A stretch of 63,769 nucleotides of DNA from JBAXHO01 sp037138855 (GCA_037138855.1 JBAXHO010000002.1:1-63769); one strand, 5' to 3'; shown: positions 45,315 through 54,192, counted from the first letter of the stretch. Numbers and translations: made by a program. Notes: generated from the sequence alone by a model not told the origin.

Positions 45315-45362
45315 AAAGAAAAAAGAAAAAGTTTTTGTTCACTACATTTTCTTTTTTTCTTT
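45315..45362. terminator. A/T-arm hairpin between convergent genes
   Basis: An A-rich arm (45315-45329) pairs with a T-rich arm (45347-45362) around TTTTTGTTCACTACA, with one bulged base. It can work for both convergent genes. The loop-side text TTTTTGTTCACTACATTTTCT recurs at about 46378-46399. Confidence 0.5.
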
Positions 45363-45383
45363 CTTGATACTTGATACTTGATA
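45363..45383 (+). repeat. Heptad array CTTGATA x3
   Basis: Three exact units directly after the hairpin and before the 3' end of the minus-strand gene at 45394. Confidence 0.8.
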
Positions 45384-45393
45384 CCTGCAATGC

Positions 45394-46179
45394 TCAAGCC
45401 CCATTATATTCACCAGGATAAAACTTAACAATTAATTCATAACTTTGAGGAAAATCCGGATCTTTCAAGCTGATCGTTTCTGTTAATATTACATCACCCG
45501 CCCTGGATTCCACTAACCTTAAAGTAGTTTCATCTTCCCAAATAATTTGACTAATATTGACATCACTAGTAATTGTCTTAGTATACCCTCCTTGCCACAC
45601 AATATCCTCCTCATTTTTATACTCCGGTGAAATTTTCCCAAATTCAATAAAATATTCATTTCCAATTGCTCTCCCGGGAAAGACATTTTGACTTACAATT
45701 ACAGCAAATTGTTGATTGGGTGATTTCGAAATAATTAGATCAGATCCTTTAATTTCAATAAAATTGACTGTCAAACCATCAACTTGTACCGACTTTGGTG
45801 GTCTACTGGAGAAATCATATTGATCAAAACCAAAATAATAATAAATATTTACTTTTTGCTCCGCTTCCAACCAGTCCACATTTTCAGCGATCACCTCAAT
45901 ATGGCCATAAAACAAAAACTCTTTTGAATTGTGCTTATTTTTATCAATCAAATAAAATGAACTATGATCATTATCATCAAGCGGAGTAATTTGTGTTTCA
46001 ATCTTAAGCTGATAACGACCAGAATTTGATGCAATCACTTCTGAATCATAATTATTGAAAACACTAGCAAAAAATAAAGTTATTACTCCACAACAAAAAA
46101 GCAACCCACATAATAAAATTGTGCCGATCAAGAAAAGCAACATGAGAATCTGCTTAACTTTTTTTTGTTTGCTCTGCAT
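45394..46179 (-). CDS. Membrane-anchored protein of unknown function
   Basis: A 261-residue protein with an N-terminal helix (ILMLLFLIGTILLCGLLFCCGVITLFF) and an exported strand-rich domain with a two-part pattern (YQLKIETQITPLDDNDHSSFYLIDKN..., TSDVNISQIIWEDETTLRLVES). No family recognised. ATG at 46179; an in-frame TTG at 46182 gives one residue more. Confidence 0.6.
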   Translation of the reverse strand: MQSKQKKVKQILMLLFLIGTILLCGLLFCCGVITLFFASVFNNYDSEVIASNSGRYQLKIETQITPLDDNDHSSFYLIDKNKHNSKEFLFYGHIEVIAENVDWLEAEQKVNIYYYFGFDQYDFSSRPPKSVQVDGLTVNFIEIKGSDLIISKSPNQQFAVIVSQNVFPGRAIGNEYFIEFGKISPEYKNEEDIVWQGGYTKTITSDVNISQIIWEDETTLRLVESRAGDVILTETISLKDPDFPQSYELIVKFYPGEYNGA

Positions 46180-46288
46180 CAATAATTTTAAAATATTTAT
46201 GAATATTTTTTTTCCTTAACACATCTAATCAATAAACGCCCAAGGCTAGAAGGCATTACAAAGCCAGAATTGTTAAAAAGTACTCATT

Positions 46289-46306
46289 GGAGACGACGAC
46301 GTCTCC
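46289..46306. repeat. Palindrome family P2
   Basis: GGAGACG-ACGA-CGTCTCC, a 7-bp stem with loop ACGA, followed by CCTATAGGATGTTC. A second copy with the same flank is at 59784-59801. In both cases a P1 palindrome follows 50-110 nt later, before the 3' end of a minus-strand gene. Confidence 0.8.
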
Positions 46307-46414
46307 CCTATAGGATGTTCAACCAATCAACTACAATAATTTCCTGTTTTCTTTATTTTCATTAAACAAAACAAAATTTTTTGTTCACTACATTTTCTAC
46401 TTGCTACCCAGCAC

Positions 46415-46434
46415 GGGTTGCAGATCTGCAACCC
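46415..46434. repeat. Palindrome family P1
   Basis: Exact copy of GGGTTGCAGATCTGCAACCC within a 38-nt block (TTGCTACCCAGCAC... to CCTCC) that recurs unchanged at 59844-59880. It lies 6 nt after the GIY-YIG stop (minus strand). Confidence 0.9.
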
Positions 46435-46439
46435 CTCCA

Positions 46440-46691
46440 TCATGATACTCCCCCCAATCCAAGCCTCGCGATCTTTTCCGTCCTGCTCCAGCTTTTTACC
46501 TCAAGTTCACGTTTCAGGGCAGTAGATTTGTCACTCTGCTCTTCCTGATAAATTAATTTCACCGGCAACCGGGAACGCACATATTTGGAGCCTTTGCCAC
46601 TTTGATGCACTGCCAGCCGGTTCTTAATATCGTCAGTGATTCCTGTGTAAAGAGAGTTATCAGCACAGAGTAAGAGATAAAGGTAGTACAT
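46440..46691 (-). CDS. GIY-YIG nuclease-domain protein (UPF0213-like)
   Basis: An 83-residue minimal GIY-YIG domain: YYLYLLLCADNSLYTGITDDIKNRLAVHQSGKGSKYVRSRLPVKLIY, with the Y...YTGITxDIxxRLxxH pattern, the catalytic Arg (RL) and a late Glu in LKRELEVK. Small stand-alone forms of this family are common in bacteria and may act in DNA repair; no partner known. ATG at 46691 is chosen because the upstream in-frame residues come from the spacer next to the heptad array. Ends in TGA. Confidence 0.88.
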   Translation of the reverse strand: MYYLYLLLCADNSLYTGITDDIKNRLAVHQSGKGSKYVRSRLPVKLIYQEEQSDKSTALKRELEVKSWSRTEKIARLGLGGVS

Positions 46692-46710
46692 TGTTTTAAA
46701 TATGTAAAAA

Positions 46711-46766
46711 TGTATCATGTATCATGTATCATGTATCATGTATCATGTATCATGTATCATGTATCA
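46711..46766 (+). repeat. Perfect heptad array TGTATCA x8
   Basis: Eight identical units, the longest perfect array seen. On the minus strand it reads TGATACA and sits 20 nt before the GIY-YIG start, so it would be in that gene's leader or promoter. Confidence 0.95.
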
Positions 46767-46832
46767 TGTAAAAAAATTGTAAAAGAAATATTACTAGTGT
46801 CAATTTGCCAACATCTTATTCCGGAAGATTGC

Positions 46833-46852
46833 GGGCGTATGGCAATACGCCC
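46833..46852. repeat. Palindrome family P3, second copy
   Basis: GGGCGTAT-GGCA-ATACGCCC. The stop codon (TAG) of the zinc ribbon gene is made by the base right next to it (CTACG, complement CGTAG). Confidence 0.75.
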
Positions 46853-47494
46853 CTACGCGATTTTCGCGCCGCAGCCAGCGCAGAATTTCTGACCGGGTTC
46901 TAATTTTGCCTGACACTGAGGACATTCGGTCTTGGCATCTAGTGCTGCGCCACAATCACCACAAAATTTGGTGTGAGCTTTCACAGCAGCACCACACTTG
47001 GGGCAAGCTACTTTTTTCTGATCATTCCAGTCTTCTTCTCCAAGATGTTTCTCATCTGAAGACATTCGGGCATGAGCCCAGGCTTCGTCTTTGCTATGAG
47101 TGGCTTGTGCAGAAGCCATTTCTTCGCCAAGAATCGGAGCGCAATCTTTACACAAACCACGTTCAGCATTCCAGCAAATTTCCTTACAAAGCCATTTTCC
47201 ACAACGTTTACACTGCACAAACTGTGGTCTGATTTCTTCAACTGCTTTTTGGAGAGCTTTATCATGCTGCGGACCAGCCACCATTCTCTGGACCTGATCT
47301 GATGTACTGGCGAGGCTACTACCTCTCCCACCAAGTAAACTACTGAAAGCACCTAATACTCCGGTAATCATACCTGTCGAAGATTTATCAAAGGAACTCA
47401 TATAGCCATTACCACATTTCTGGCAGTTAAATTTGAACTGGTAGCCAGTATCATTGGATAAATCTTCATAGTTGTCGGTAAAAGGGATGTTCAT
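46853..47494 (-). CDS. Zinc ribbon protein
   Basis: A 213-residue protein with four or more Cys-rich knuckles: CQKCGNGY near the start, CKRCGKWLCKEICWNAERGLCKDC in the middle and the double zinc ribbon VACPKCGAAVKAHTKFCGDCGAAL / CPQCQAKLEPGQKFCAGCGAKI at the end. Between them a Gly/Ser-rich segment could be a membrane-near or flexible part. Such proteins often work as scaffold or nucleic-acid/protein adaptors. Its last codon borders palindrome P3. Confidence 0.75.
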   Translation of the reverse strand: MNIPFTDNYEDLSNDTGYQFKFNCQKCGNGYMSSFDKSSTGMITGVLGAFSSLLGGRGSSLASTSDQVQRMVAGPQHDKALQKAVEEIRPQFVQCKRCGKWLCKEICWNAERGLCKDCAPILGEEMASAQATHSKDEAWAHARMSSDEKHLGEEDWNDQKKVACPKCGAAVKAHTKFCGDCGAALDAKTECPQCQAKLEPGQKFCAGCGAKIA

Positions 47495-47865
47495 AGTTAG
47501 AATATTAAAAAATTAATTATTAACGAGTTAACGGGTTAATCCTGAAATATGTTCAGGAAAAAGATTAAAATGAAAAGACAATAGTTAAAAGATAATAGTT
47601 AGAAGTTAAGAATTTAAGAATCTAAGGAAACGAAGATCGAACCTCGAATTCCGATACTAGATACTAGATACTAGATACTAGATACTAGATACTAGATACT
47701 AGATACTTAAAATATTATATCCCTATCCCTAAAAACGAGCAAGCACATGTAATGACACTTGGCTAGAAAATCAATAATCCCAAATTGCAAATTTCAAATT
47801 TCAAATTGCATTTGCTTCCAGATCACCATTTTCTGCTATAATAACTTTTTATTAAATCAGATTTT
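47495..47865. repeat. 371-nt gap with three heptad arrays and a promoter
   Basis: No gene seen. 47580-47614: AATAGTT AAAAGAT AATAGTT AGAAGTT AAGAATT; 47653-47708: GATACTA x7 plus GATACTT; 47781-47808: CAAATTG CAAATTT CAAATTT CAAATTG. Three unrelated unit sequences share the same period. The promoter at 47834 follows. Confidence 0.85.
47834..47842 (+). promoter_or_regulatory. Extended -10 promoter TGCTATAAT
   Basis: Third copy of this nonamer (also 15768, 22161), 23 nt before the kinase start codon. Confidence 0.65.
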
Positions 47866-48804
47866 ATGAGGCGTACAAAAGCATTAGTTGTCGGATCAGT
47901 CGCTTACGACGTGGTATTTGAAGTACATAATACTTTTTCCAAAGAAGTAATTGTCAAGCAAAATCAAATCCAAAACATGAGTATGATGCTGACTGCCAAA
48001 AATAAGAAAATTTTTTATGGGGGCACAGCAGGTAATATCGCCTATGGATTGGGTCTCCTTAAAGTAAAGCCTCTTCTATTTTCTGTAGTTGGAGGTGATT
48101 TCAAAGCGGATTATCAAGCACACTTATCAAGTCACAATGTTGATCTAAAAGTAGTTATTATGCCAGATGAATTTACAGCCACATTTTATGCGATTTCTGA
48201 TCAGAAAAGAGAACAAATCGGAATTTTCCAGCCAAATAGCCATGGCGATCATATGGATAATATCCAACTACAAGATAAACTAACAGCTTCAGATTTCGCT
48301 GCAATTAAAGTAGCAATTTTTTCACCTGGTACCGGCCAAAGTATCTTCCACCACCTCTCTCAATTACGCCAAAATGCAGGTCAGGAACCAATTGTAATTT
48401 TCGATCCTAGTCAGATTCTTTCAATTTTTTTTACAAAAGAATCACTAATAACCTGTTTAAGAATGTCCAATATCTTAATCGGTAATGAAACTGAAATTGC
48501 TCAATTTAAAACACTTTTCAAGCTCTCCACTAAAGATATTCTAGATCTCGGACTTGAATATGTAATTGAAACTTTGGGAAAAAATGGTAGCATTATATAT
48601 ACTAAAAAAGACACCAAAAAAATTAACCCACTTCCTGTTAAAAATTTCGTGGAACAAACAGGAGCTGGAGATGCCTTCAGAGCAGGATTTATCAAAGGCC
48701 TTCTCGATGATAAATCCATTGAAGCATGTTGCAATTTAGGTTCAATAATGGGGGCGCAAAATGTCCAGAGTGAAGGTGGACAAAAATATCGACTCGACAA
48801 TTAA
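47866..48804 (+). CDS. PfkB-family kinase, probable adenosine kinase
   Basis: A 312-residue sugar/nucleoside kinase. N-terminal ALVVGSVAYDVVFEV and YGGTAGNIAYGLGLL form the first PfkB signature; the second, with the catalytic base Asp, is VEQTGAGDAFRAGFIKGLL. The gene is followed, with coding overlap at most, by S-adenosylhomocysteine hydrolase, which releases adenosine, so phosphorylation of adenosine to AMP is the natural role (inference from context; ribokinase-type activity remains possible). Confidence 0.85.
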   Translation: MRRTKALVVGSVAYDVVFEVHNTFSKEVIVKQNQIQNMSMMLTAKNKKIFYGGTAGNIAYGLGLLKVKPLLFSVVGGDFKADYQAHLSSHNVDLKVVIMPDEFTATFYAISDQKREQIGIFQPNSHGDHMDNIQLQDKLTASDFAAIKVAIFSPGTGQSIFHHLSQLRQNAGQEPIVIFDPSQILSIFFTKESLITCLRMSNILIGNETEIAQFKTLFKLSTKDILDLGLEYVIETLGKNGSIIYTKKDTKKINPLPVKNFVEQTGAGDAFRAGFIKGLLDDKSIEACCNLGSIMGAQNVQSEGGQKYRLDN

Positions 48805-48823
48805 TTTTTATAAATCAAATGCA

Positions 48824-50215
48824 ATGAATTACCAAATTAAAGATATTCTCTTAGCAAAATGGGGGCGTCAGGAAATCATTATGGCAGAACAAGAAATGCC
48901 TGGACTTATGGCTCTCAGAAAAAAATATTCCAAAAACAAACCATTAAAAGGGGCTCGCATCACTGGTTCATTACATATGACTATTCAGACTGCAGTTTTA
49001 ATTGAAACATTAGTAGCATTAGGTGCCAAAATCAGATGGGCAAGTTGTAATATTTTTTCCACGCAAGATCATGCTGCTGCAGCAATTGCCAAAGCCGGCA
49101 TTCCCGTATTTGCCATCAAAGGCGAATCTTTAGAACAATATTGGGACTTCACTGATAAAATTTTTGACTGGGGAAAAAATACCGGGCCAAATATGATATT
49201 GGATGATGGTGGTGATGCCACTTTATATTTACACCTGGGATTTCGTGCTGAAGAAGACAAGACAATCCTTGATCAGACACCAGGCAGTGAAGAAGAAACA
49301 GTGCTATTTGCCCAATTAAAAAAATCAATCAGCAAAGATCCAAAACGATTTCATCGTATCATCAAAGAAATCAAAGGTATCTCCGAAGAAACTACGACCG
49401 GTGTACATCGTCTCTATCAAATGCATGCTCGCGGTGAATTAAAAATTCCTGCCATCAATGTCAATGACTCAGTCACCAAATCAAAATTCGATAATTTATA
49501 TGGTTGCCGTCATTCAGCTGTAGATGGAGTAATGCGGGCGACTGATGTCATGATCGCTGGTAAAACTGTCGTGGTAGCCGGTTACGGCGACGTAGGTAAA
49601 GGTACAGTACAAGCTTTCAAAGGTCAAGGGGCACGAATTATTGTCACGGAAGTGGATCCAATTTGTGCGCTCCAAGCTGCTATGGAAGGATATCAAGTGA
49701 TGCCCATGCAGGATGCCTGCAAAATTGGTGATATTTTTATAACTGCTACAGGCTGTGTCGATGTCCTCACAGAAAAACATTTATTACAAATGAAAGATCT
49801 GGCAATTGTAGGAAATATTGGTCATTTTGATAGTGAAATCCAAATCTCAGCTTTAAAAAAATATCACTGGGAAAATATTAAACCACAAGTTGATATTATT
49901 CATTTTCCAGACAAACATAGAGTTGTCATTCTTTCCGAAGGTCGACTTTTGAATCTGGGAAATGCTACTGGACACCCAAGTTTCGTCATGTCTAATAGTT
50001 TTACCAATCAAGTACTTGCACAAATTGAACTATTTACCAACACGAAAAAATATCCTGTCGGTGTATATACTTTATCCAAAGAAATTGATGAGGAAGTTGC
50101 CAGATTACACCTGGAAAAAGTAGGAGCCAAACTAGACAAACTAACGAAAAAACAGGCTGATTATTTAGGAATTAAAATCTCAGGACCTTATAAAGCTGAA
50201 CATTATCGCTATTAA
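48824..50215 (+). CDS. ahcY: Adenosylhomocysteinase
   Basis: A 463-residue NAD-bound enzyme splitting S-adenosylhomocysteine into adenosine and homocysteine. Signatures: ITGSLHMTIQTAVLIETLVALGA, SCNIFSTQDHAAAAIA, DDGGDATLYLH, NVNDSVTKSKFDNLYGCRHSAVDGVMRATD, VVAGYGDVGKGTVQAFKGQGA and VGNIGHFDSEIQI, and the C-terminal KADHYRY-type end (KAEHYRY). ATG at 48824 fits the family N-terminus; the upstream in-frame codons overlap the kinase gene. With the kinase it clears SAH made by methylases such as the one at 3513. Confidence 0.97.
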   Translation: MNYQIKDILLAKWGRQEIIMAEQEMPGLMALRKKYSKNKPLKGARITGSLHMTIQTAVLIETLVALGAKIRWASCNIFSTQDHAAAAIAKAGIPVFAIKGESLEQYWDFTDKIFDWGKNTGPNMILDDGGDATLYLHLGFRAEEDKTILDQTPGSEEETVLFAQLKKSISKDPKRFHRIIKEIKGISEETTTGVHRLYQMHARGELKIPAINVNDSVTKSKFDNLYGCRHSAVDGVMRATDVMIAGKTVVVAGYGDVGKGTVQAFKGQGARIIVTEVDPICALQAAMEGYQVMPMQDACKIGDIFITATGCVDVLTEKHLLQMKDLAIVGNIGHFDSEIQISALKKYHWENIKPQVDIIHFPDKHRVVILSEGRLLNLGNATGHPSFVMSNSFTNQVLAQIELFTNTKKYPVGVYTLSKEIDEEVARLHLEKVGAKLDKLTKKQADYLGIKISGPYKAEHYRY

Positions 50216-50305
50216 ACTCGAAAAAATTGTAATAAAAATACTACTCGTGTCAAATTTGTATATGTAGATGGTAGGTTGCGAAGTCTACCCTATATTTTTT
50301 GCTTA

Positions 50306-50354
50306 CGAAATTCGTTATTCGTCTTCAGATTTCAGATTCCGGATTCCAGTTTTC
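50306..50354 (+). repeat. Strongly diverged heptad array
   Basis: CGAAATT CGTTATT CGTCTTC AGATTTC AGATTCC GGATTCC AGTTTTC: seven units that drift gradually from one sequence to another, yet with no indel. Confidence 0.65.
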
Positions 50355-50409
50355 AGTTTGATTATTTCATTAATCAAATCATTTTAAGCTCGATTGACTT
50401 AATAACTTT

Positions 50410-51882
50410 TTATGAACCAGCTAGATACACCAGCCTGCCTTCCACTTTGCTCTGCAAATTCTGATGAGTTTTCAGGTACTCTTCCAGCACTTCCTGAGCT
50501 GAGGTAGTCACTACCTTGGACTTTCCGGAAGCTGTTAATGTTTCATTGGAAATATTGAGATAATCTGCTGACTGGGAGAAATGAAAACCCTGTAAACAAA
50601 TTGAGTATTTTGCTTTTTCGCTGATAGCTTTTCCATTAATTTTAAGTTCAGTTAATTGCGCGAGTTTTTCGTCATAAACCGCCTTTACTGCTTGATTTAC
50701 TTGATAACACTCTCCTTCACCATCGCGATTATCCTTGCGCATAATATGGGCAAAAATCTGCTTTAGTTCTACTCCAGTGATTTCATATTTACTCAAAGAA
50801 TCATCATAAGGAAAACAGGAAATAAAATCCATTAGAGTGACGATAGGGCCGAGCTCTTTGACCCGGATTGAACCGCTACCGACAAGCACGACATCGCTCT
50901 GGGCAGTTTCAGCAAAAGCGTCTGCAATCAAATTTCCCAGACTGGTTTCCACCTCGCGATTCGGATGAGTAAGCTTAGTTGCCAGTTTGCAAATAATTGT
51001 ATTGTATTTATTGTCGACTACTTTCTTGAATGAATTGATCAACTCAGTGAGGCGCTCATCCGGCTGAGCAATCTCGTCATTGATCGGAATTAATTGCCAG
51101 GTGTAATCCACAATACTATTTGTATCATCATCAACTTCGATATCAAAACGACCAATCTGATTGGTACCAACTCCAGCCTGGGCAATTAAAATTTTATTCA
51201 CTTCTTCAGCTTTTTCAAGGACAGTATGTGAATGTCCACCAATAATCATGTCCACACCCCATTCCGGGCGTAGCATGGCAGCCAGTTTCTTATCAGATTC
51301 AAAACCAATGTGAGTCAGCAAAATTGTTAAATCAATATCATCATTTTTGTAAGCATTACAAATGATCCCCACTTCTTTACTAGCATCTTCTAGAGAAATG
51401 AAACTGCCAACTAGCTTATCTTGATTGATACTGGCCATAATATCTTCAGTGATAATCCCAGTAAAAAGAATCTCAAAACCATCTTTGGTGATAATTTCAA
51501 ATGGTTTCATCAGGCGCTTGCCATACTTTTTGATATACAAATTGGCATTAACGATCGGAAAATTGGCAACCTTTTCCAGAAAAAGCAAATGTGGTAGACC
51601 ATAATCCACTTCATGATTACCAATCGCAACGACATCCGGTGCCAGATAATTCATGATTTCAATCGTGGAAAGACCCTTATATTCTGTATCAATAATCGAA
51701 CCCTGAAGCATATCACCGGCAATTACATAAAGCACATTTTCTTCCTTAGCTCTTACCTGATTGATATATCCAGAAAGCAATGCCAATCCTCCAATCATTT
51801 TGCCCCGCTCCTTTTTATTCTCAGAAAGAATATCCCCATGCATGTCGTTGGAGTGAAGAATTGTAAATTTTTTGGTGTGCAT
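50410..51882 (-). CDS. 5'-nucleotidase/cyclic phosphodiesterase-type metallophosphoesterase
   Basis: A 490-residue two-domain enzyme. The metallophosphatase domain has FTILHSNDMHGD, VIAGDMLQGS, VAIGNHEVDYG, ILLTHIGFESD and IIGGHSHT, all metal ligands present. The C-terminal 5'-nucleotidase domain (about 320-490) has ETSLGNLIADAFAET and VVLVGSGSIR. Most homologues are exported, but this one starts directly with MHTKKFTILHS and has no signal peptide, so it is likely cytoplasmic (YunD-like). Substrate may be AMP or another nucleotide; it is convergent with ahcY. Confidence 0.88.
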   Translation of the reverse strand: MHTKKFTILHSNDMHGDILSENKKERGKMIGGLALLSGYINQVRAKEENVLYVIAGDMLQGSIIDTEYKGLSTIEIMNYLAPDVVAIGNHEVDYGLPHLLFLEKVANFPIVNANLYIKKYGKRLMKPFEIITKDGFEILFTGIITEDIMASINQDKLVGSFISLEDASKEVGIICNAYKNDDIDLTILLTHIGFESDKKLAAMLRPEWGVDMIIGGHSHTVLEKAEEVNKILIAQAGVGTNQIGRFDIEVDDDTNSIVDYTWQLIPINDEIAQPDERLTELINSFKKVVDNKYNTIICKLATKLTHPNREVETSLGNLIADAFAETAQSDVVLVGSGSIRVKELGPIVTLMDFISCFPYDDSLSKYEITGVELKQIFAHIMRKDNRDGEGECYQVNQAVKAVYDEKLAQLTELKINGKAISEKAKYSICLQGFHFSQSADYLNISNETLTASGKSKVVTTSAQEVLEEYLKTHQNLQSKVEGRLVYLAGS

Positions 51883-51891
51883 GGTTAAGAA

Positions 51892-52051
51892 CGGTGTCCG
51901 GTGAGCGGTGAACGGTGACCGGATTTAGAATGAAATAATAATGAGTAATTAAATCGAATTATCTTATTAAACGTTTAAAAACAAACATCTTACAAATCTC
52001 GAAACTCAGATTCCAGATTCCAGTTTTTCGGTTTCTCCATGATACTTGATA
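51892..52051 (+). repeat. Heptad arrays between the nucleotidase and GerMN genes
   Basis: 51892-51926: CGGTGTC CGGTGAG CGGTGAA CGGTGAC CGGATTT. 51996-52051: ATCTCGA AACTCAG ATTCCAG ATTCCAG TTTTTCG GTTTCTC CATGATA CTTGATA. The second array moves between three unit types while keeping register. Confidence 0.75.
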
Positions 52052-52063
52052 CTTCTCTCCCCT

Positions 52064-52885
52064 CTACTCATAACACTCCTCTGCTCCCACGCCTTTCATA
52101 TCATTATAACAATCACCAGCGACATTCAAGATTCTCACTGACTGAATGGTCGGGAATTGTTTCAAGGTTTTCACGATTTGCTGTTCGACAATAAATCCTG
52201 ACATATCACCAGATAAAGTAGTACTACGGCAAAATTTAACTGTTGCTTTGCCACTGTTAATTGAAATCGTAAAATCGTTGCCACTGCAATTGGAATTCCC
52301 GGTGAACCAAGTAAAAGAATCCTTTTTGAATGTCTGCCCTAATCCTTGGTTAATTTCTGCTGCACTCGGGCCTTTAATAATTTCTTCCACAGCAAAAGCT
52401 GCGATATCCTTTCTGGTAGTAGTTCTTGTTACTTTAGTTACATAATCAGAATTGGGATTATCACTTTGGTTAAATTTTTTCTGATCAAATAAATAAACAT
52501 CAATTGTTGCCTTAGGTAAATCAGTTACTACTGCAGTGCTAGGACTACTTTTGGTAGGATTGCTTGTCGTAGAAGGCACTAGACACTCGCCGCGATAAAA
52601 AGCCCATTCCTCACATTCTGAGCCTGCTGCAAAAGTACAATATCCCGTTTGTCCAACTGTCGTTTCTCGTATTTCCGATTTACCTCCATTTTCCTCACAA
52701 AAAGTAGCAGCAGGATTAGCTAAACCTGGTGTAACTTCAAGCATTTCCGTAGGAATTACATTAGAAATTTTTTCCTCTGCTTTATTTTTTAACATACTAA
52801 TGGCTAAAATCGCTCCTCCTCCAAACACAACTAAACATACAAAGATTATAATTATTCCCCCAATCACTAAATAAGTTTTTTTCAT
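52064..52885 (-). CDS. Anchored protein with DUF333 and GerMN domains
   Basis: A 273-residue exported protein. N-terminal helix (YLVIGGIIIIFVCLVVFGGGAILAISML), then a DUF333 module (ANPAATFCEENGGKSEIRE..., YCTFAAGSECEEWAFYRGEC; about 55-105), a Ser/Thr linker and a GerMN domain (about 125-270: IDVYLFDQKKF, AVEEIIKGPSAAEINQGL, FIVEQQIVKTLKQFPTIQSVRIL). GerMN proteins occur in spore formers and many non-spore formers; the role outside sporulation is unclear. Several paired Cys suggest disulfides. Confidence 0.85.
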   Translation of the reverse strand: MKKTYLVIGGIIIIFVCLVVFGGGAILAISMLKNKAEEKISNVIPTEMLEVTPGLANPAATFCEENGGKSEIRETTVGQTGYCTFAAGSECEEWAFYRGECLVPSTTSNPTKSSPSTAVVTDLPKATIDVYLFDQKKFNQSDNPNSDYVTKVTRTTTRKDIAAFAVEEIIKGPSAAEINQGLGQTFKKDSFTWFTGNSNCSGNDFTISINSGKATVKFCRSTTLSGDMSGFIVEQQIVKTLKQFPTIQSVRILNVAGDCYNDMKGVGAEECYE

Positions 52886-52986
52886 GAAAAATCTGCAATA
52901 AAATATATTATTATTATACGCTCCTGAAAATTCAGGTAAAGCATCTTTTAAAACGGAAAATGCTAATAATAGTCACGAAAAAATGT

Positions 52987-54192
52987 TTAAATAGCTGGTA
53001 GGATAATCTTAAATTCAGTTTTGCCAGGTTTACTTTGCAAAGTTAATTGCCCCTGATGTTCAGCAATAATTTTTTGAGTAATGGCTAAACCTAATCCAAA
53101 ACCACCAGTATCGCGACTACGGGAATGATCGATGCGATAAAAACGTTCAAAAATTTTACTTTGTTCTCTCTCAGGAATACCTGGACCATTATCACTGACA
53201 ACAATTGTAATTTGTTGTTCGGTAGCAGTTAATTTTACTTCAATAATTGGACTCTTTACCTGATGCGAATATTTTATTGCATTTTCTATCAAATTAGCAA
53301 TTGCTCGACCAAAACTAACTGATTCAATTTGATAAAAAATTGCTTTCTCTGGAAGATCAGTTTGCAATTTCACCTTTTTGAGCCAAAGGCTTACCAGCCT
53401 ATGGCTGGAACTTTTAGATAAATCTGTTAGAGAATCAACCACCTCATTAATCACAATCTTTAAGTCAATCTGTCTCTTTGGCAATGCTTCAGTTCTAGTT
53501 AAATCTAAAAAATATTCAGTCAATTGATTGACCCGTTTCACCCCTTCCAAAGCTTTGGCCACAGAAGCATGCATCTCAGCTTGCGATGCTGTCTGGTCAT
53601 CCAAAATCCCATCCAAATTAGCCTGAATAATCGTAAGAGGAGTTTTGAGTTCATGAGAAGCATTTTGGAGAAATTCTGCTTGTGCATCAAAAGCCTTTTT
53701 CAGTCTCAGCGACATCTTGTTGAAACTACTAATCAATTCTCCAATTTCATCTTCACTAAAAACCTCTAATTCCACACCCAAATCAGCGTCATTTAATAAA
53801 GCAATCTTTTTCTGCAGTATCCCCAATGGTGCTAAAAATTGCCCGGAGATATAATAACCTAGTACAAAACTGGTGATAAATACCGGAATTAATGCATAAA
53901 CACTGGCAAGTTGAATATTATGAAGATCCTGTCTGCGGATATCCCGAATTTTCTGACGTTGCTCTTCATTAAACATCATCTGAGGCGATATTTGCCCAGG
54001 CATCATCTCTTCATTAATGATCTGATTGGAATTATTTCGTAAATAATTTGGTTCAGCTTTAAAATACTGGTTCAGATAAAGATTCACTACCAGAACAAAA
54101 CTGGAAATAAAGATAAACATCAGGCCGGAATATATTAAGGTTAATTTGAACCTGATCGAACTGAAAATTTTTGTCAGTTTAACGGATAACAT
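52987..54192 (-). CDS. Sensor histidine kinase carrying an in-frame repeat element
   Basis: A 401-residue two-helix sensor kinase: helix 1 (LTLIYSGLMFIFISSFVLVVNLYL), short outer domain, helix 2 (ALIPVFITSFVLGYYI), HAMP, HisKA with ASHELKTPLTIIQANL, and HATPase_c (LIENAIKYSHQ, VSDNGPGIPER, GGFGLGLAITQKII). Between HisKA and ATPase, 53381-53416 encodes SSSHRLVSLWL from a 36-nt element that also lies in intergenic DNA at 56954-56989. ATG at 54192 overlaps the regulator stop by 14 nt; TTG at 54204 is an alternative. Cognate to the adjacent regulator. Confidence 0.92.
   Translation of the reverse strand: MLSVKLTKIFSSIRFKLTLIYSGLMFIFISSFVLVVNLYLNQYFKAEPNYLRNNSNQIINEEMMPGQISPQMMFNEEQRQKIRDIRRQDLHNIQLASVYALIPVFITSFVLGYYISGQFLAPLGILQKKIALLNDADLGVELEVFSEDEIGELISSFNKMSLRLKKAFDAQAEFLQNASHELKTPLTIIQANLDGILDDQTASQAEMHASVAKALEGVKRVNQLTEYFLDLTRTEALPKRQIDLKIVINEVVDSLTDLSKSSSHRLVSLWLKKVKLQTDLPEKAIFYQIESVSFGRAIANLIENAIKYSHQVKSPIIEVKLTATEQQITIVVSDNGPGIPEREQSKIFERFYRIDHSRSRDTGGFGLGLAITQKIIAEHQGQLTLQSKPGKTEFKIILPAI
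53381..53416 (-). repeat. Palindromic element P6 inside a coding sequence
   Basis: 36 nt identical to 56954-56989 (opposite strand). Two small hairpins: CCAGCC-ATA-GGCTGG and AGCC-TTT-GGCT. Its length is 12 codons and it keeps the kinase frame open. Confidence 0.85.

Noticed and set aside
46711..46766. CRISPR-like array
   Set aside because: The 7-nt units are contiguous, with no spacers and no cas genes nearby; it is a simple heptad array.
46710..46892. Plus-strand ORF with the repeating peptide YHVSCIM
   Set aside because: It is the translation of the 8-unit TGTATCA array (7 nt x 3 gives a 7-residue period) and has no independent coding sign.
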